Shown here: positions 8,094 to 17,151 of the stretch, one piece after another
How positions within the stretch are numbered: position 1 is the stretch's first letter
Layout: each line of letters opens with the position of its first letter
Origin: Ardenticatena sp.
GTDB lineage: Bacteria; Chloroflexota; Anaerolineae; Ardenticatenales; Ardenticatenaceae
Direction of reading: 5' to 3'
DNA length: 64,000 bases
Assembly (NCBI GenBank): GCA_015487975.1
Contig: WFOS01000052.1
Coordinates: 1 to 64,000 of the forward strand
The notes under the pieces: model-generated
Told to the model about the DNA's origin: nothing
Databases searched by the model: none
The model's input: the letters and a program-made list of their open reading frames with translations, nothing else
Position numbers and translations under genes: made by a program

Positions 8094-9254
8094 TCAGGCT
8101 CCATTCGGTTCGGGTGTTATGTCAACTTTCGTTTCATCGACTACATCGGGGAGAGGCGCATCAAGATGGACCATCTGGCCACTTGTGGCACTGCGGTAGA
8201 CGGCTTCGATGATTTGTACCCCCATCAAACCCTGTTCTGGCGTGACCACCGGCGCCTCACGACCCAAGCAGACATCCACGAAATGCTGCAATTCCAGCAA
8301 ATGCGACGAGGTTTGGCTCTCGGGAATCTCTGGTTCGAGTTCCATACGTGTACCAAACAATTCACCACGTACACTCAACACTTTCTGATTGCGCCCGCTG
8401 TCAGGATTGTGCAATTCGGCAGCACCGCATCGCCCTTCGAGCCGCATGTAAATATCATCCTGCTTGCCTAGCTGCGACACCCACGACACTTCGAGCATGA
8501 GCGCTGTTCCATTCTTGAAACGTACAAGCGCCGTGGCCGCGTCTTCCACAGGGTATGGACTTTCCTGCATGGGGGCCACCAACGCACTCACGTCCTCATC
8601 TTCGGGTTGGGCAATGCCAGTGAAAATCGCCCCCATGACCGATTCGGGTTGTGGAAAATCGAGCATCCACAGCCCCAGATCGAGCATGACGAGCCCAATG
8701 TCCCACAGAGGGCCACCTCCCGCCTGCGCTTTGCTGGTAAACCAACTACTCAACTCCGTCGCGTGTGTGCCGCGCAACCACCCCGTTTTGAGATAGTACA
8801 CATCTCCCAATGCACCTTGCTCGACCATCAGTTTGAGTGCCCGCGTATCGTTGCGAAAACGGTTGTTCATGCCAACGAACAGAATGGCATGGTTCGCCCT
8901 GGCGGCCTCGATCATCTTCTGTGCCCCTTGTGTTGTCAGCGCCATGGGCTTTTCCACCAGCACGTGTACACCGGCTTCCAGGCACCCAATGGCAATGGCT
9001 GCATGCAAGTAGTTCGGGGTACAAATGCTCACCGCATCCAAATCGGCATGCTTGAGCATATCGCGAAAGTGGGTGTACACCTGTGGGATGCCAAACCGAT
9101 CGGCGACATACCGCGCACGCCGACCATTGACATCGCTCAGCGCCACCAGTTCGACATCGGGAATACGCAAGTAATTGGGGATATGGCCATGCACTTCGTG
9201 AGTCGCAATGGCACCGACACCAATGACACCTACACGCAACTTTCGAGAACCCAT
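8094..9254 (-). CDS. Gfo/Idh/MocA family oxidoreductase
   Basis: 386 residues. The N-terminal Rossmann fold begins RVGVIGVGAIATHEVHGHI (about 6-24), and the family hallmark LVEKPMA with the catalytic-region Lys is near residue 100. The C-terminal half is the usual alpha/beta substrate domain with the GGGPLWDIGLVMLDLG segment. Such enzymes oxidise or reduce sugars, inositols or related polyols with NAD(P); the specific substrate cannot be told. I chose the ATG at 9254 because GAGAGGTG lies upstream. The ORF start at 9422 would add residues that read into the end of the pcrA coding region. It is downstream of pcrA on the same strand. Confidence 0.9.
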   Translation of the reverse strand: MGSRKLRVGVIGVGAIATHEVHGHIPNYLRIPDVELVALSDVNGRRARYVADRFGIPQVYTHFRDMLKHADLDAVSICTPNYLHAAIAIGCLEAGVHVLVEKPMALTTQGAQKMIEAARANHAILFVGMNNRFRNDTRALKLMVEQGALGDVYYLKTGWLRGTHATELSSWFTSKAQAGGGPLWDIGLVMLDLGLWMLDFPQPESVMGAIFTGIAQPEDEDVSALVAPMQESPYPVEDAATALVRFKNGTALMLEVSWVSQLGKQDDIYMRLEGRCGAAELHNPDSGRNQKVLSVRGELFGTRMELEPEIPESQTSSHLLELQHFVDVCLGREAPVVTPEQGLMGVQIIEAVYRSATSGQMVHLDAPLPDVVDETKVDITPEPNGA

Positions 9255-9393
9255 CGTTTCACCTCTCCACTCGAATCGTCTGTGAGAAAGTTGCGCGGTC
9301 GGTCGCCGTTGATCGGCCGCGTTGCATGTTGGTTTCAGTGAACAAAACACTTCGGCCTGGCGAAAGATACGAACCACCTTGTTCGAAAACCAT

Positions 9394-11709
9394 CTATTTT
9401 GGAAGTTTCTCCAATTTGGCAAAGCTCGCCAGCAATTTTTTGATCCCTTCCGCTTCGAAGGCGACAGTCACTTCTTCATCACCACTGCGTGTCCGTGTAC
9501 TTGAAATGACAACCCCGTCACCAAACTTCGGATGCCGTACACGGTCGCCCGCAGCAAACGCAAGGCTGGCTTTTTCGGCGCTCACCGCTTCACGACGTTT
9601 CTGCTTGCGTCGTTGCACACTCGTATCGTGTGTTGAACGTGATGGGTGTGTGCGGCGTGAGGCATGCGATTGCTTGAGGCCAATCCCAAGCGTCCCCTGG
9701 CGCGGCGAGCGTTTTTGCGGACGTGCCAGCAAGCTGGTGGGAATATCGCGCAGAAAACGCGATGGTTGGCGTGTATCGTAGCCACCCCATGTCTGGCGTC
9801 GGAAGGCATAGAGCAGGTAGAGCCGTTCCTTGGCGCGTGTGATGCCAACGTAAAAGAGGCGGCGTTCTTCGTCCAGGGAATCACGTTCGTCAGTGCTGCG
9901 GCTATGCGGAAGCAGATTTTCTTCGACACCTGTGATGAACACCACCTTGTATTCCAACCCCTTGGCGGTGTGCAGCGTGAGCAATGTCACAGCATCACGG
10001 TTCTCATCGATCGTATCGGCATCCGAGACCAACGCGATGTCTTCGAGGAAATCGGAGAGGCTCTGTGCAGGATCCACATACGAAAACTGGTTCGCCACGG
10101 CCAGCAATTCCTGGACGTTGGTCCAACGTTCTTCGGCATCGTCTTCCCCATCGCTCAGTGCCCGCTTGACATACTCGTGATAGTTGATGCGTTCGATCAC
10201 CTCTTGCAGCAAGTCTACAGCGTTCATGCGGTGGCGCACGCGAATCAAATCGCGCAGGAGTGTGTAAAATGCAAGAAGCGCATTGGCCGAACGTGTATCG
10301 AAGGGGGGCGGAATATCGGGCAAGAAGGGGGAAGGGGCTTCCTCGTCCGTGTCGACGCCGCCGCGCGAAGCAGCCAGCACCTGCAAAGCGGTGTAAATGG
10401 GCACGCCCAGCTGGTTGGCCCAGGTGATCAGCGTTTCCCACGTGCGCGCTCCAATACCACGTGGCGGCACGTTGATCACTCGCTCCATGCTGACAGCATC
10501 GAACGGGTTATGTATTAGGCGCATGTACGCCAGCAAATCCTTCACCTCGCGCCGCTCATAGAACCGTGTACCCCCGACCAACACATAGGGCACCCCGCCA
10601 CGCACAAAGGCTTCTTCCAGCGCACGCGATTGCGCATTGGTGCGATACATCACCGCGATGTCGGCATAGCGTGCTTCTCCCTGGCGCACTAGCTTGCGAA
10701 TCTCGCGCACAACGAACTGCGCTTCTTCGACTTCGTCATAGGCTTCATGCACCACAATTGGCTTGCCACGCCCCTTGTCGGTCCAGAGTTCGAGCGGCTT
10801 GCGATGCCGATTGCGCCGAATGACGGCTTGGGCAGCGTCCAGAATGGTTTGGGTCGAGCGGTAGTTTTGTTCCAGCAAAATAGTGCGCCGTTCGGGGAAG
10901 TCTTCTTCGAAGCGCAAGACGTTGCGGTAATCGGCCCCACGCCATGAATAAATCGATTGATCGATATCCCCCACCACGAACACATTCCGGTGGGTTTCCC
11001 CCAACAGGCGCACCAGTTCGTATTGGGGCATGTTGGTATCCTGAAACTCGTCGATATGCAGGAAGTGCCACCGCCGTCGCAAGCGTTCCAGTTCGTTCGG
11101 CTCCTCGCGGAAGAGACGCACCGTCAACAAGAGCAAATCATCGAAGTCGAGGGCGTTGGCCTCTCTGAGCCGCTCCTGATAACGTGCATACACCCGTGCT
11201 GCGACCGTTTCCCAGTAGGATGCAGCTTGCTTTTCCATCTGATCGGGGGAAAGTAATTCGTTCTTGGCGCGTGAAATGGCGGCATGCAGCGCAGTGGGAC
11301 GATAGGTTTTTTCATTGAGATTGAGATCTTGCACCACAATTTGCTTGATCAGACGGCGTTGGTCGTCCGTATCGTAAATGACGAATGCGTTGTCGTATCC
11401 CAGATGATGAATGGAACGGCGCAAAATTCGCGCACAGATGGCGTGGAACGTGCCCAGCGTCAAACCATCTACGCGGTTGCCCAGCAACTGCTCCAAACGC
11501 GACCGCATTTCGCGTGCGGCTTTGTTCGTGAACGTGACAGCCACAATTGCATGCGGGTCAATCCCGGCGACCTTCACCAGGTAGGCGATGCGGTGCGTCA
11601 ACACACGGGTCTTCCCCGATCCTGGCCCTGCCAACACGAGCACAGGCCCTTCGATAGCCGTCACCGCCTCGCGTTGCTGAGGGTTCAATCCATCCAACAA
11701 CTCTGCCAT
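9394..11709 (-). CDS. pcrA: ATP-dependent DNA helicase PcrA/UvrD
   Basis: 771 residues, superfamily 1A 3'-5' helicase used in nucleotide excision repair and in clearing RecA filaments and stalled forks. Motifs are in order: Q-motif LNPQQREAV, motif I LAGPGSGKTRVLTHR, motif Ia TFTNKAAREM, motif II HIDEFQDTN, motif III VGDIDQSIYSWRGAD, motif IV EQNYRST, motif V TLHTAKGLEYKVVF and motif VI VGITRAKERLYL. The C-terminal DRVRHPKFGDGVV segment is the Tudor-like domain that contacts RNA polymerase in PcrA. The start at 11709 has GGACG upstream; the earlier ORF start overlaps the preceding terminator. The symbol pcrA rather than uvrD is a judgement by phylum. Confidence 0.95.
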   Translation of the reverse strand: MAELLDGLNPQQREAVTAIEGPVLVLAGPGSGKTRVLTHRIAYLVKVAGIDPHAIVAVTFTNKAAREMRSRLEQLLGNRVDGLTLGTFHAICARILRRSIHHLGYDNAFVIYDTDDQRRLIKQIVVQDLNLNEKTYRPTALHAAISRAKNELLSPDQMEKQAASYWETVAARVYARYQERLREANALDFDDLLLLTVRLFREEPNELERLRRRWHFLHIDEFQDTNMPQYELVRLLGETHRNVFVVGDIDQSIYSWRGADYRNVLRFEEDFPERRTILLEQNYRSTQTILDAAQAVIRRNRHRKPLELWTDKGRGKPIVVHEAYDEVEEAQFVVREIRKLVRQGEARYADIAVMYRTNAQSRALEEAFVRGGVPYVLVGGTRFYERREVKDLLAYMRLIHNPFDAVSMERVINVPPRGIGARTWETLITWANQLGVPIYTALQVLAASRGGVDTDEEAPSPFLPDIPPPFDTRSANALLAFYTLLRDLIRVRHRMNAVDLLQEVIERINYHEYVKRALSDGEDDAEERWTNVQELLAVANQFSYVDPAQSLSDFLEDIALVSDADTIDENRDAVTLLTLHTAKGLEYKVVFITGVEENLLPHSRSTDERDSLDEERRLFYVGITRAKERLYLLYAFRRQTWGGYDTRQPSRFLRDIPTSLLARPQKRSPRQGTLGIGLKQSHASRRTHPSRSTHDTSVQRRKQKRREAVSAEKASLAFAAGDRVRHPKFGDGVVISSTRTRSGDEEVTVAFEAEGIKKLLASFAKLEKLPK

Positions 11710-11766
11710 GCCTGTCGTCCTTTCTTCCCTGACATCCACAACGCCATACTCCTGATATGACTTGGC

Positions 11767-11810
11767 ATAAAAAAAGCGGGGCTCGGCGTAGCGACACATG
11801 CACCCCGCTT
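11767..11810 (-). terminator. Intrinsic terminator after the four-domain cNMP-binding gene
   Basis: On the reverse strand AAGCGGGG (11803-11810) pairs with CCCCGCTT (11774-11781) and is followed by a run of T. It separates the sensor gene from pcrA downstream. Confidence 0.85.
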
Positions 11811-11825
11811 GACGGAATGGTACAC

Positions 11826-13736
11826 TCAGCCCATTGGGCGCACCAGAACCATAACGTACTCCTGCGTATGGCGCATCTCCATGCTTCCACCTTCCAGGCG
11901 TTGCACGACCAACCAGGGCGCCACAACCCCCATCAGCCAGAAGAAGAGAAGCACCACAATTGCCAGGCGAATTTTAGCGCCTGTCGAAAGATATGTAAAC
12001 CAGTCTTGCACTTGGTCCCAGAGAGACGGGCCCTTCAGATCACTGCCTTCACGTTCGAAAACCAGGGCACTGGCGGTCCGTGTGCTCGACTGGCTCTCTG
12101 CCAGCGCGGGGGGGGCCTGTTCCTTCTGCTGCAAACGCTGCAAACGGGCACTAAGGGTGCGACTCAGCGAAAGCGCAATGTGAGGATGCCGTTCCAGCAT
12201 CGCCTCGAAGTCGGGGCGTGGGAGCATGTAGAGCACCACATCGGTAATGGCTTGTGCCGTTTCGGCATGTTCACTTCCCGTGAGCAAAGCGGTTTCTCCC
12301 AAAAATCCCCCCGGGCGAACGATCGAAACCTTGCCACGTGAATTGGTGACACGGACTTCCCCTTCGTACACGAGGTAGAAGGCTTCAGGCCATTCCCCCT
12401 GGTGATAGATCATGCTTCCTGTGGGATAGACCTGGCGTTGCAGTGCCTGCTCAATCGTTTGCAGGGCGTTCTCATCCAGCCCGAAGAAGAGAGGGAACAT
12501 GCGCAAAAACGATTGTTGCTCGGGGCGTTCCACCTTCTCCTCGCTCAGCAGGCTACGAAGCAGAAAACTCACCCGACTGCCCAGCTCGTTATGACGTGCC
12601 ATGAGCCGCTCGAACGCATCTTTGGTGAGACACCATAGCGTAGATGGCTCAGTTGCGAGAAGCGTTTTCGAGAGCGGACGCCCTGTGAGCAGAATATTTT
12701 CACCAATGGTAGAACCTTCTTCGTATTCGGCAACGACTCGCCCTTCTTCGACAACGTGCAAACGCCCACGATGCAGAATGCACAGAGCGTTCAGGGGGGC
12801 ATCGGGCGTGGCCAGCGTTTCCCCTGCTTCGGCATGAGAGACGATGAGGGCACGAATGACATCGTCTAGCACATCGAGCGGCAATTCTTCGAACAGGCTG
12901 GTGCGCTGCAAAGCATCGCGGGCTGCAATGCGGTCAATGGCCTCGGTTTCAGGTTGCTGGCGGCGGAAAATCTCGCGCAGGATGGGATATTGCTCGACGA
13001 GGTCGAGTAGGTCATCGCGGGCAATCTTCCAGAGCTGCACATCACCATCGGCGCGTGCGACCGCGCCATACGTACCGCCGCGCAAAACAGCATCAACCCC
13101 AATCACATCACCTTGCGCAGCATAGCGGAAGGGGTCGGTATCGTTTGGATTGATCGAAACCAACGCCACACGCCCTTCGCCAATGTAGTACGCATTGCGG
13201 GCGGGGGCATTGGCCTGGTAGACCAGTTCACCATGCTGCTTGATTTCGAGTTGCATACGTTCGGCAAGCGCTTCCAACACATGCGCAGGAATATCGGCGA
13301 ACAAAGGTGATTGCTGCAAAAGCGTGGCGACATAGGCGCGGGTATCGCCCACAGGTTGTCCCAGGAAACTGCCAATCTTGATGGCGATAATGGGGTATAC
13401 CTGAATCACTTCGAGCCAGTCTTCGCGAGTGAGTACCCACACATCTAGGTCGGTTGCGGCTTCACCGCGCACTTCATAGGGCAGGCCGAGCATCATGTCG
13501 GTTTCGCCCGCCAGGTTGGCAGGCCCCAGGTTGGCGATGATACGCCCATCTTCTACGTTGATGAGCCGCAACAACCCTGAACGCACGACATACAGAGCCG
13601 TGGCCGGGGCGCCCTGTTCGAACAACACATCGCCCTGGTGAAAACGCTGCAGGTGCATTCGTTCGATCAGGGCTTGCCGCTCCTCATCGCTCAGACGCGA
13701 AAAGAGCGGGGCATTTTGTAAAAACCGTTTCAACAC
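11826..13736 (-). CDS. Membrane-anchored protein with four cyclic-nucleotide-binding-like domains
   Basis: 636 residues. Four tandem Crp/cNMP-type beta-barrel domains can be followed, each starting with an 'LFxxL...L..l...' helix: LFSRLSDEERQAL (about 11), LFADIPAHVLEAL (about 145), LFEELPLDVLDDV (about 287) and LFFGLDENALQTI (about 418). Each has the 'G..l..qg' and 'G.lGE' turns, for example FLGETALLTG in the fourth. A hydrophobic helix IRLAIVVLLFFWLMGVV near residue 590 is followed by a short tail. There is no DNA-binding helix-turn-helix or enzymatic domain, so it looks like a membrane-tethered sensor or scaffold. The classical phosphate-binding Arg of the cNMP pocket is not evident in every domain, so ligand binding is uncertain. 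It is monocistronic, with a terminator behind it. Confidence 0.85.
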   Translation of the reverse strand: MLKRFLQNAPLFSRLSDEERQALIERMHLQRFHQGDVLFEQGAPATALYVVRSGLLRLINVEDGRIIANLGPANLAGETDMMLGLPYEVRGEAATDLDVWVLTREDWLEVIQVYPIIAIKIGSFLGQPVGDTRAYVATLLQQSPLFADIPAHVLEALAERMQLEIKQHGELVYQANAPARNAYYIGEGRVALVSINPNDTDPFRYAAQGDVIGVDAVLRGGTYGAVARADGDVQLWKIARDDLLDLVEQYPILREIFRRQQPETEAIDRIAARDALQRTSLFEELPLDVLDDVIRALIVSHAEAGETLATPDAPLNALCILHRGRLHVVEEGRVVAEYEEGSTIGENILLTGRPLSKTLLATEPSTLWCLTKDAFERLMARHNELGSRVSFLLRSLLSEEKVERPEQQSFLRMFPLFFGLDENALQTIEQALQRQVYPTGSMIYHQGEWPEAFYLVYEGEVRVTNSRGKVSIVRPGGFLGETALLTGSEHAETAQAITDVVLYMLPRPDFEAMLERHPHIALSLSRTLSARLQRLQQKEQAPPALAESQSSTRTASALVFEREGSDLKGPSLWDQVQDWFTYLSTGAKIRLAIVVLLFFWLMGVVAPWLVVQRLEGGSMEMRHTQEYVMVLVRPMG

Positions 13737-13781
13737 GTTCTCATCTCCCTTTTCTCTTGGGTTCGCCTGTTGGCCAGCGGT

Positions 13782-14624
13782 TCAAGGAGCAGGTACAACT
13801 TGGCGGAAACGCACAACCCACCCACGTCTTGTTGTCGTTGCATCTTCTGGCGAGACTGTGCTGCATTTTGCGCCCTCTAGGGGCATTGTCAAGTCCAAAG
13901 CGACTTCGCTCTGCCCACGATCCACACGCACGGTATAACGCTGTCCTCGCACTTCCAAATCCGCATATCCTGGGTTGTCGGCTTTCAAACCAGTGAAGAA
14001 CCGTTGGGTGTCGTTTTCACTCTGTGCCAGCAGCGGGACACCGCTCATTGGGGTTCCGTCGGCATCCTCGACATAGACGACCAGCAGCGGCACATCACCG
14101 GGCTGCTCGGCACATGTCAGAGGGCGGCGTTCCACCACCACCCATTCATAGCGTCCCTGTTGCGTTTGCGGCGTTGGTGAGAGAGCAGGAACGGGGGAAG
14201 GGCTCGCCAGCGGAACAGGCGTCGCAGTAGGAGATGGTGTCGAAGGAGGGGATGAGGTTGCCACGTGTGCCAGCGCGCGTAAGGCGGGAGTATCGTATTC
14301 CAGGGCGACTGCCAATTGTGCCAGGCGGCGGGCTTCGTCTTCTCGTCCTTCGCGGCGGGCTTCATCCACCAGCAAAGTGAACAGGGGTGTTGGATTGGGA
14401 ACATCAAGTGCGGCAAAGCGTTCACGGGCTTTGCGCAAATCATGCTCGTAAGCGTAGGCGTCGGCAATCAAAAAGAGCATATCGCGGCGTATTTCGGCAC
14501 GCAATGCCGAAGGCGCTTGCGTGCCAGGTTGTGGGGCAAGCGGGCCCCATGCGAGCGCAACCCCCATTCCAAACCCGACGATGAGCAACCAGAACCACCA
14601 GAGCCGTTTGAGCAATTTCACCAT
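13782..14624 (-). CDS. Membrane-anchored extracytoplasmic protein with Pro/Ser/Thr linker (paralogue of the next gene)
   Basis: 280 residues. The start MVKLLKRLWWFWLLIVGFG overlaps the upstream gene's stop by 7 bp (ATGGTGA). The N-terminal transmembrane helix (about 7-25) is followed by a small helical region with 'ADAYAYEHDLRKARERF' (about 60-80), a Pro/Ser/Thr linker (about 130-155), and a C-terminal domain rich in beta strands with a carboxypeptidase-regulatory-like feel (VYVEDADGTPMSGVPLLAQ). The same architecture occurs in the upstream gene, so the pair probably arose by duplication. No enzymatic motif was seen. Expected topology is an N-terminal anchor with the bulk outside the cytoplasm. 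Function unknown. Confidence 0.75.
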   Translation of the reverse strand: MVKLLKRLWWFWLLIVGFGMGVALAWGPLAPQPGTQAPSALRAEIRRDMLFLIADAYAYEHDLRKARERFAALDVPNPTPLFTLLVDEARREGREDEARRLAQLAVALEYDTPALRALAHVATSSPPSTPSPTATPVPLASPSPVPALSPTPQTQQGRYEWVVVERRPLTCAEQPGDVPLLVVYVEDADGTPMSGVPLLAQSENDTQRFFTGLKADNPGYADLEVRGQRYTVRVDRGQSEVALDLTMPLEGAKCSTVSPEDATTTRRGWVVRFRQVVPAP

Positions 14625-15598
14625 GTGCGCTGAAACTCCACTTCCCACGAGTAGAAGCCCGGGCACAGCTGCCCGCGCTCTTCCTGCAAGCGGCAGTCCG
14701 CCTCGCTCGTGCAATAGCCTGCTGCAATCAGGTCGGCGTAAGCGGGTGTCATGTTGTTGAGTTCGCGCGTCTCTTCGCTGCGATAGGTGCGCCCCGTTTC
14801 GTCGCCGATGACACGTACCCAATAGCCGCCCGACATGACGAATTCAGCGTTGCCGGGTTGCCCCGCTTTCGAACCACTGACCAACACAAAGCGCCCATCT
14901 TCCCAACGCACTTCCACCTGCACCCCATCCAATGGTCGCCCCTGGGCATCACGCACGCGCACATAGAGAATGTTGCGCCCCGGACATCCGCCATTCTCCT
15001 CTTTCGAGAGCAGGCGTGCCGTGCGTACGACGAAATCCAGCGCGGGTGTTGGCGTGGGTGAAGGGGGCGTGCGTGTCGCCACATCGACGCGCGGGCGTGG
15101 TGTCGGTGTCGGCGGGACGGGGAGAGCCGTCGGAGACGGTGTTGCTGTTGGCGTTGGCGTCGTGGTTGGTGTCGGGGTTGCCGTTGGTGTCGCCGTCGGC
15201 GTCGGCGTCATGGTTGGCGTCGCCGTCGGTGTTGGCGTTGGGGTTGGCAGATACGCCGCCATTTCAGGCGGCAATGCCCCAAATGCACGCGCGAGCGCCG
15301 CCAGGGCAGGCGTTGCAGGATCGTTCTGGGCTGCGGTTGCTTGCAGATGCAAACGCAACGCCGCAGGCGCAACCTGTGCCCATATCAGGCGTTGTCGCGC
15401 TTGCTCGACATCGCCGTTCAGCAGAAACGCAATGGCCGTCAGGCGCAAATAGTCGGTGCGATAGGCTGCGGCCAGGTCGGCGGGATAGACGTTTTCGTAG
15501 GTAACGGGGTTGCGCACAAGCCCGTAAAACAGCCCAGCGCTCAATCCCACCATCAACGCCAACAGCCCCAACGCAAGGCGTCGTATCATGCCGGGCAT
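14618..15598 (-). CDS. Membrane-anchored extracytoplasmic protein with Thr-Pro repeat linker
   Basis: 326 residues. An N-terminal hydrophobic helix (about 5-28) is followed by a helical segment containing 'IAFLLNGDVEQARQRL' (about 58-73), about 65 residues of TP/TPTAT repeats (about 115-180), and a C-terminal beta-rich domain. That domain begins NGGCPGRNILYVRVRDAQG and ends with several Cys residues that could form disulfides outside the cell. The domain order matches the downstream gene. Thr-Pro linkers of this kind are common on surface proteins of Chloroflexota. It is divergent from the ECF sigma gene, so it may be a target of that system, but this is inference. Function unknown. Confidence 0.75.
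   Translation of the reverse strand: MPGMIRRLALGLLALMVGLSAGLFYGLVRNPVTYENVYPADLAAAYRTDYLRLTAIAFLLNGDVEQARQRLIWAQVAPAALRLHLQATAAQNDPATPALAALARAFGALPPEMAAYLPTPTPTPTATPTMTPTPTATPTATPTPTTTPTPTATPSPTALPVPPTPTPRPRVDVATRTPPSPTPTPALDFVVRTARLLSKEENGGCPGRNILYVRVRDAQGRPLDGVQVEVRWEDGRFVLVSGSKAGQPGNAEFVMSGGYWVRVIGDETGRTYRSEETRELNNMTPAYADLIAAGYCTSEADCRLQEERGQLCPGFYSWEVEFQRTW
15040..15250 (-). repeat. Low-complexity Thr-Pro coding microsatellite
   Basis: Short imperfect repeats of GGTGTCGGCGTT-like units encode the TP/TPTAT linker of the anchored protein. The opposite strand therefore shows a spurious Gly-Val rich ORF. Confidence 0.85.
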
Positions 15599-15714
15599 GG
15601 TTCACTCAAGAGGTCGGTTTGGGTGTTCGCCATCTTCACACTTTGCGATACAATGCACGTTGTCTCAGTGATGGCAGAGTATAGAATGAAGACCACGCGC
15701 GTCAAACGAATTCC

Positions 15715-16413
15715 ATGACCCAAGTCTGGCTCTGGCTCCTGCTGGCATACCTGCTCGTCCGGCTGAGCACACACACGACCACACAATCGAGCACCACACC
15801 AGACGACCGCCCACTCGTAGAAGCCGCACAGGCTGGCGACCTGGAAGCCTTCAACCAGCTCGTTGGGCGGTATCAGCGGCTGGCCTACAACGTTGCCTAT
15901 CGCATCATGGGCGATGCCGATGCCGCTGCTGATGCGACGCAAGAGGCGTTCCTGGCAGCATTCCGCAAGCTGGACACCTACAAGCCTGGCACGTCGTTCA
16001 AAGCATGGCTGTTGCGTATTGTGACCAACAAATGCTACGATGCCCTGCGTGCCCAAAAACGCCGCCCCATGGCTTCGTTGGATGCGCTGCTCCTCGATCC
16101 GGACAAGCCCAATCGCCCATTCGAGCAGGTGGCACCCGAACGCCCCGACGAAGCCGTCGAACAAGCCGAGTTGCACGCGCTCTTGCAGGCACTTTTGCTG
16201 AAACTTCCCCCCGACCAGCGTGCCGTGCTTGTGTTGGCCGACGTGCAAGGGTACAAGTACCATGAAATTGCAGAGATTTTGGATATCGAAGTGGGAACCG
16301 TGAAAAGCCGCCTGTTTCGCGCCCGCCGAAAAATGCGCGACATGTTATGCCAGCACGAGGAACATTTACCGCCTGCCTACCGTTTCCAGAGCAGGCACAC
16401 GGAAACAGAGTAG
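15715..16413 (+). CDS. ECF-type RNA polymerase sigma factor
   Basis: 232 residues. Region 2 (about 43-110) includes LVGRYQRLAYNVAYRIMGD and ATQEAFLAAFRKLDTY; region 4 (about 150-215) includes LLKLPPDQRAVLVLADVQGYKYHEIAEIL and GTVKSRLFRARRKM. Unusually, the only usable start (ATG 15715) adds a hydrophobic N-terminus WLWLLLAYLLVRLS before region 2, and no in-frame ATG, GTG or TTG occurs between it and region 2. No clear Shine-Dalgarno precedes it, but a 10-codon ORF (MKTTRVKRIP) ends in TGA overlapping this ATG. The next gene is its likely anti-sigma factor, 9 bp downstream. Confidence 0.93.
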   Translation: MTQVWLWLLLAYLLVRLSTHTTTQSSTTPDDRPLVEAAQAGDLEAFNQLVGRYQRLAYNVAYRIMGDADAAADATQEAFLAAFRKLDTYKPGTSFKAWLLRIVTNKCYDALRAQKRRPMASLDALLLDPDKPNRPFEQVAPERPDEAVEQAELHALLQALLLKLPPDQRAVLVLADVQGYKYHEIAEILDIEVGTVKSRLFRARRKMRDMLCQHEEHLPPAYRFQSRHTETE

Positions 16414-16422
16414 AAGCGAGCC

Positions 16423-17151
16423 ATGCACATCGAACCTGAGTTGCTTTCAGCCTACCTCGACAACGAACTGAGCGATGAGGAGCGCCGAACGATCGAAGCC
16501 CACGTGCGCACTTGTGCTGAATGTCGCCGCGAACTGGCCGAGTTGCAGTGGACGGCTTCGCTTCTGGCGCAACTTCCCGAAGTGCGTGAGCCGCGCCCCT
16601 TCTACGTGCGCCGCACCGACCTGGAACCAGCACGTCCGCGCTGGCAAACATGGCTGGCCACATGGCGCCCTCTTTTCCGTGTTGCCAGTTATGCGGGCAC
16701 TGTGGTGGTCTTGTTCCTGCTCCTCCTCGACGTGCTGATGACCAACACGCCCTCGATGGATGTTTCCATGCCTACTGCCATGGAAATGGAAACCGAGTCG
16801 GCACCTGTGATGGAAAAAGCTGCTGAACCCGCTGGCGAAATGGCCATGCCTGCCGAGGAAGAGCGTGCCGTTCAGGCCCTTGAAGCCCCCTCCGCGGCCA
16901 AATCCGAAGAAGCCGACATGGCGTCCACTTCGGTACCAACCCACACAGCCGAATCCCAAGTGGCGAGCAGCACCGACCAAACCGCCGACCGAACACCCCC
17001 ACCCCACGCTGTACCTCCCACGAGGGGAGTACCCGGCGAGCAGCAATCGCGCCTGACAGTACCACGCTTGACGTGGCTTGTGTTGCTTCTTACCCTTTTG
17101 ACGACCATCCTCTACCTGTGGAGCAGCCGATGGGAACCACACGACCACTAA
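16423..17151 (+). CDS. Zinc-finger anti-sigma factor, membrane-bound
   Basis: 242 residues. The N-terminus has the ZAS motif HVRTCAECRREL (H-x3-C-x2-C) in an anti-sigma fold that would clamp the cognate ECF sigma factor. A transmembrane helix lies near residues 88-108 (TVVVLFLLLLDVLM), followed by a Met/Glu/Ala/Ser-rich low-complexity stretch and a second hydrophobic segment near the C-terminus (LTWLVLLLTLLTTILYL). The intervening region is therefore probably extracytoplasmic and the short tail cytoplasmic. It is co-transcribed with the sigma gene, and its 3' end overlaps the start of polX by 22 bp, so polX may be under the same control. Confidence 0.9.
   Translation: MHIEPELLSAYLDNELSDEERRTIEAHVRTCAECRRELAELQWTASLLAQLPEVREPRPFYVRRTDLEPARPRWQTWLATWRPLFRVASYAGTVVVLFLLLLDVLMTNTPSMDVSMPTAMEMETESAPVMEKAAEPAGEMAMPAEEERAVQALEAPSAAKSEEADMASTSVPTHTAESQVASSTDQTADRTPPPHAVPPTRGVPGEQQSRLTVPRLTWLVLLLTLLTTILYLWSSRWEPHDH

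Noticed and set aside
14932-15504. Gly/Val-rich and Pro/Ser-rich forward ORFs
   Set aside because: They are antisense to the Thr-Pro linker microsatellite of the anchored protein.
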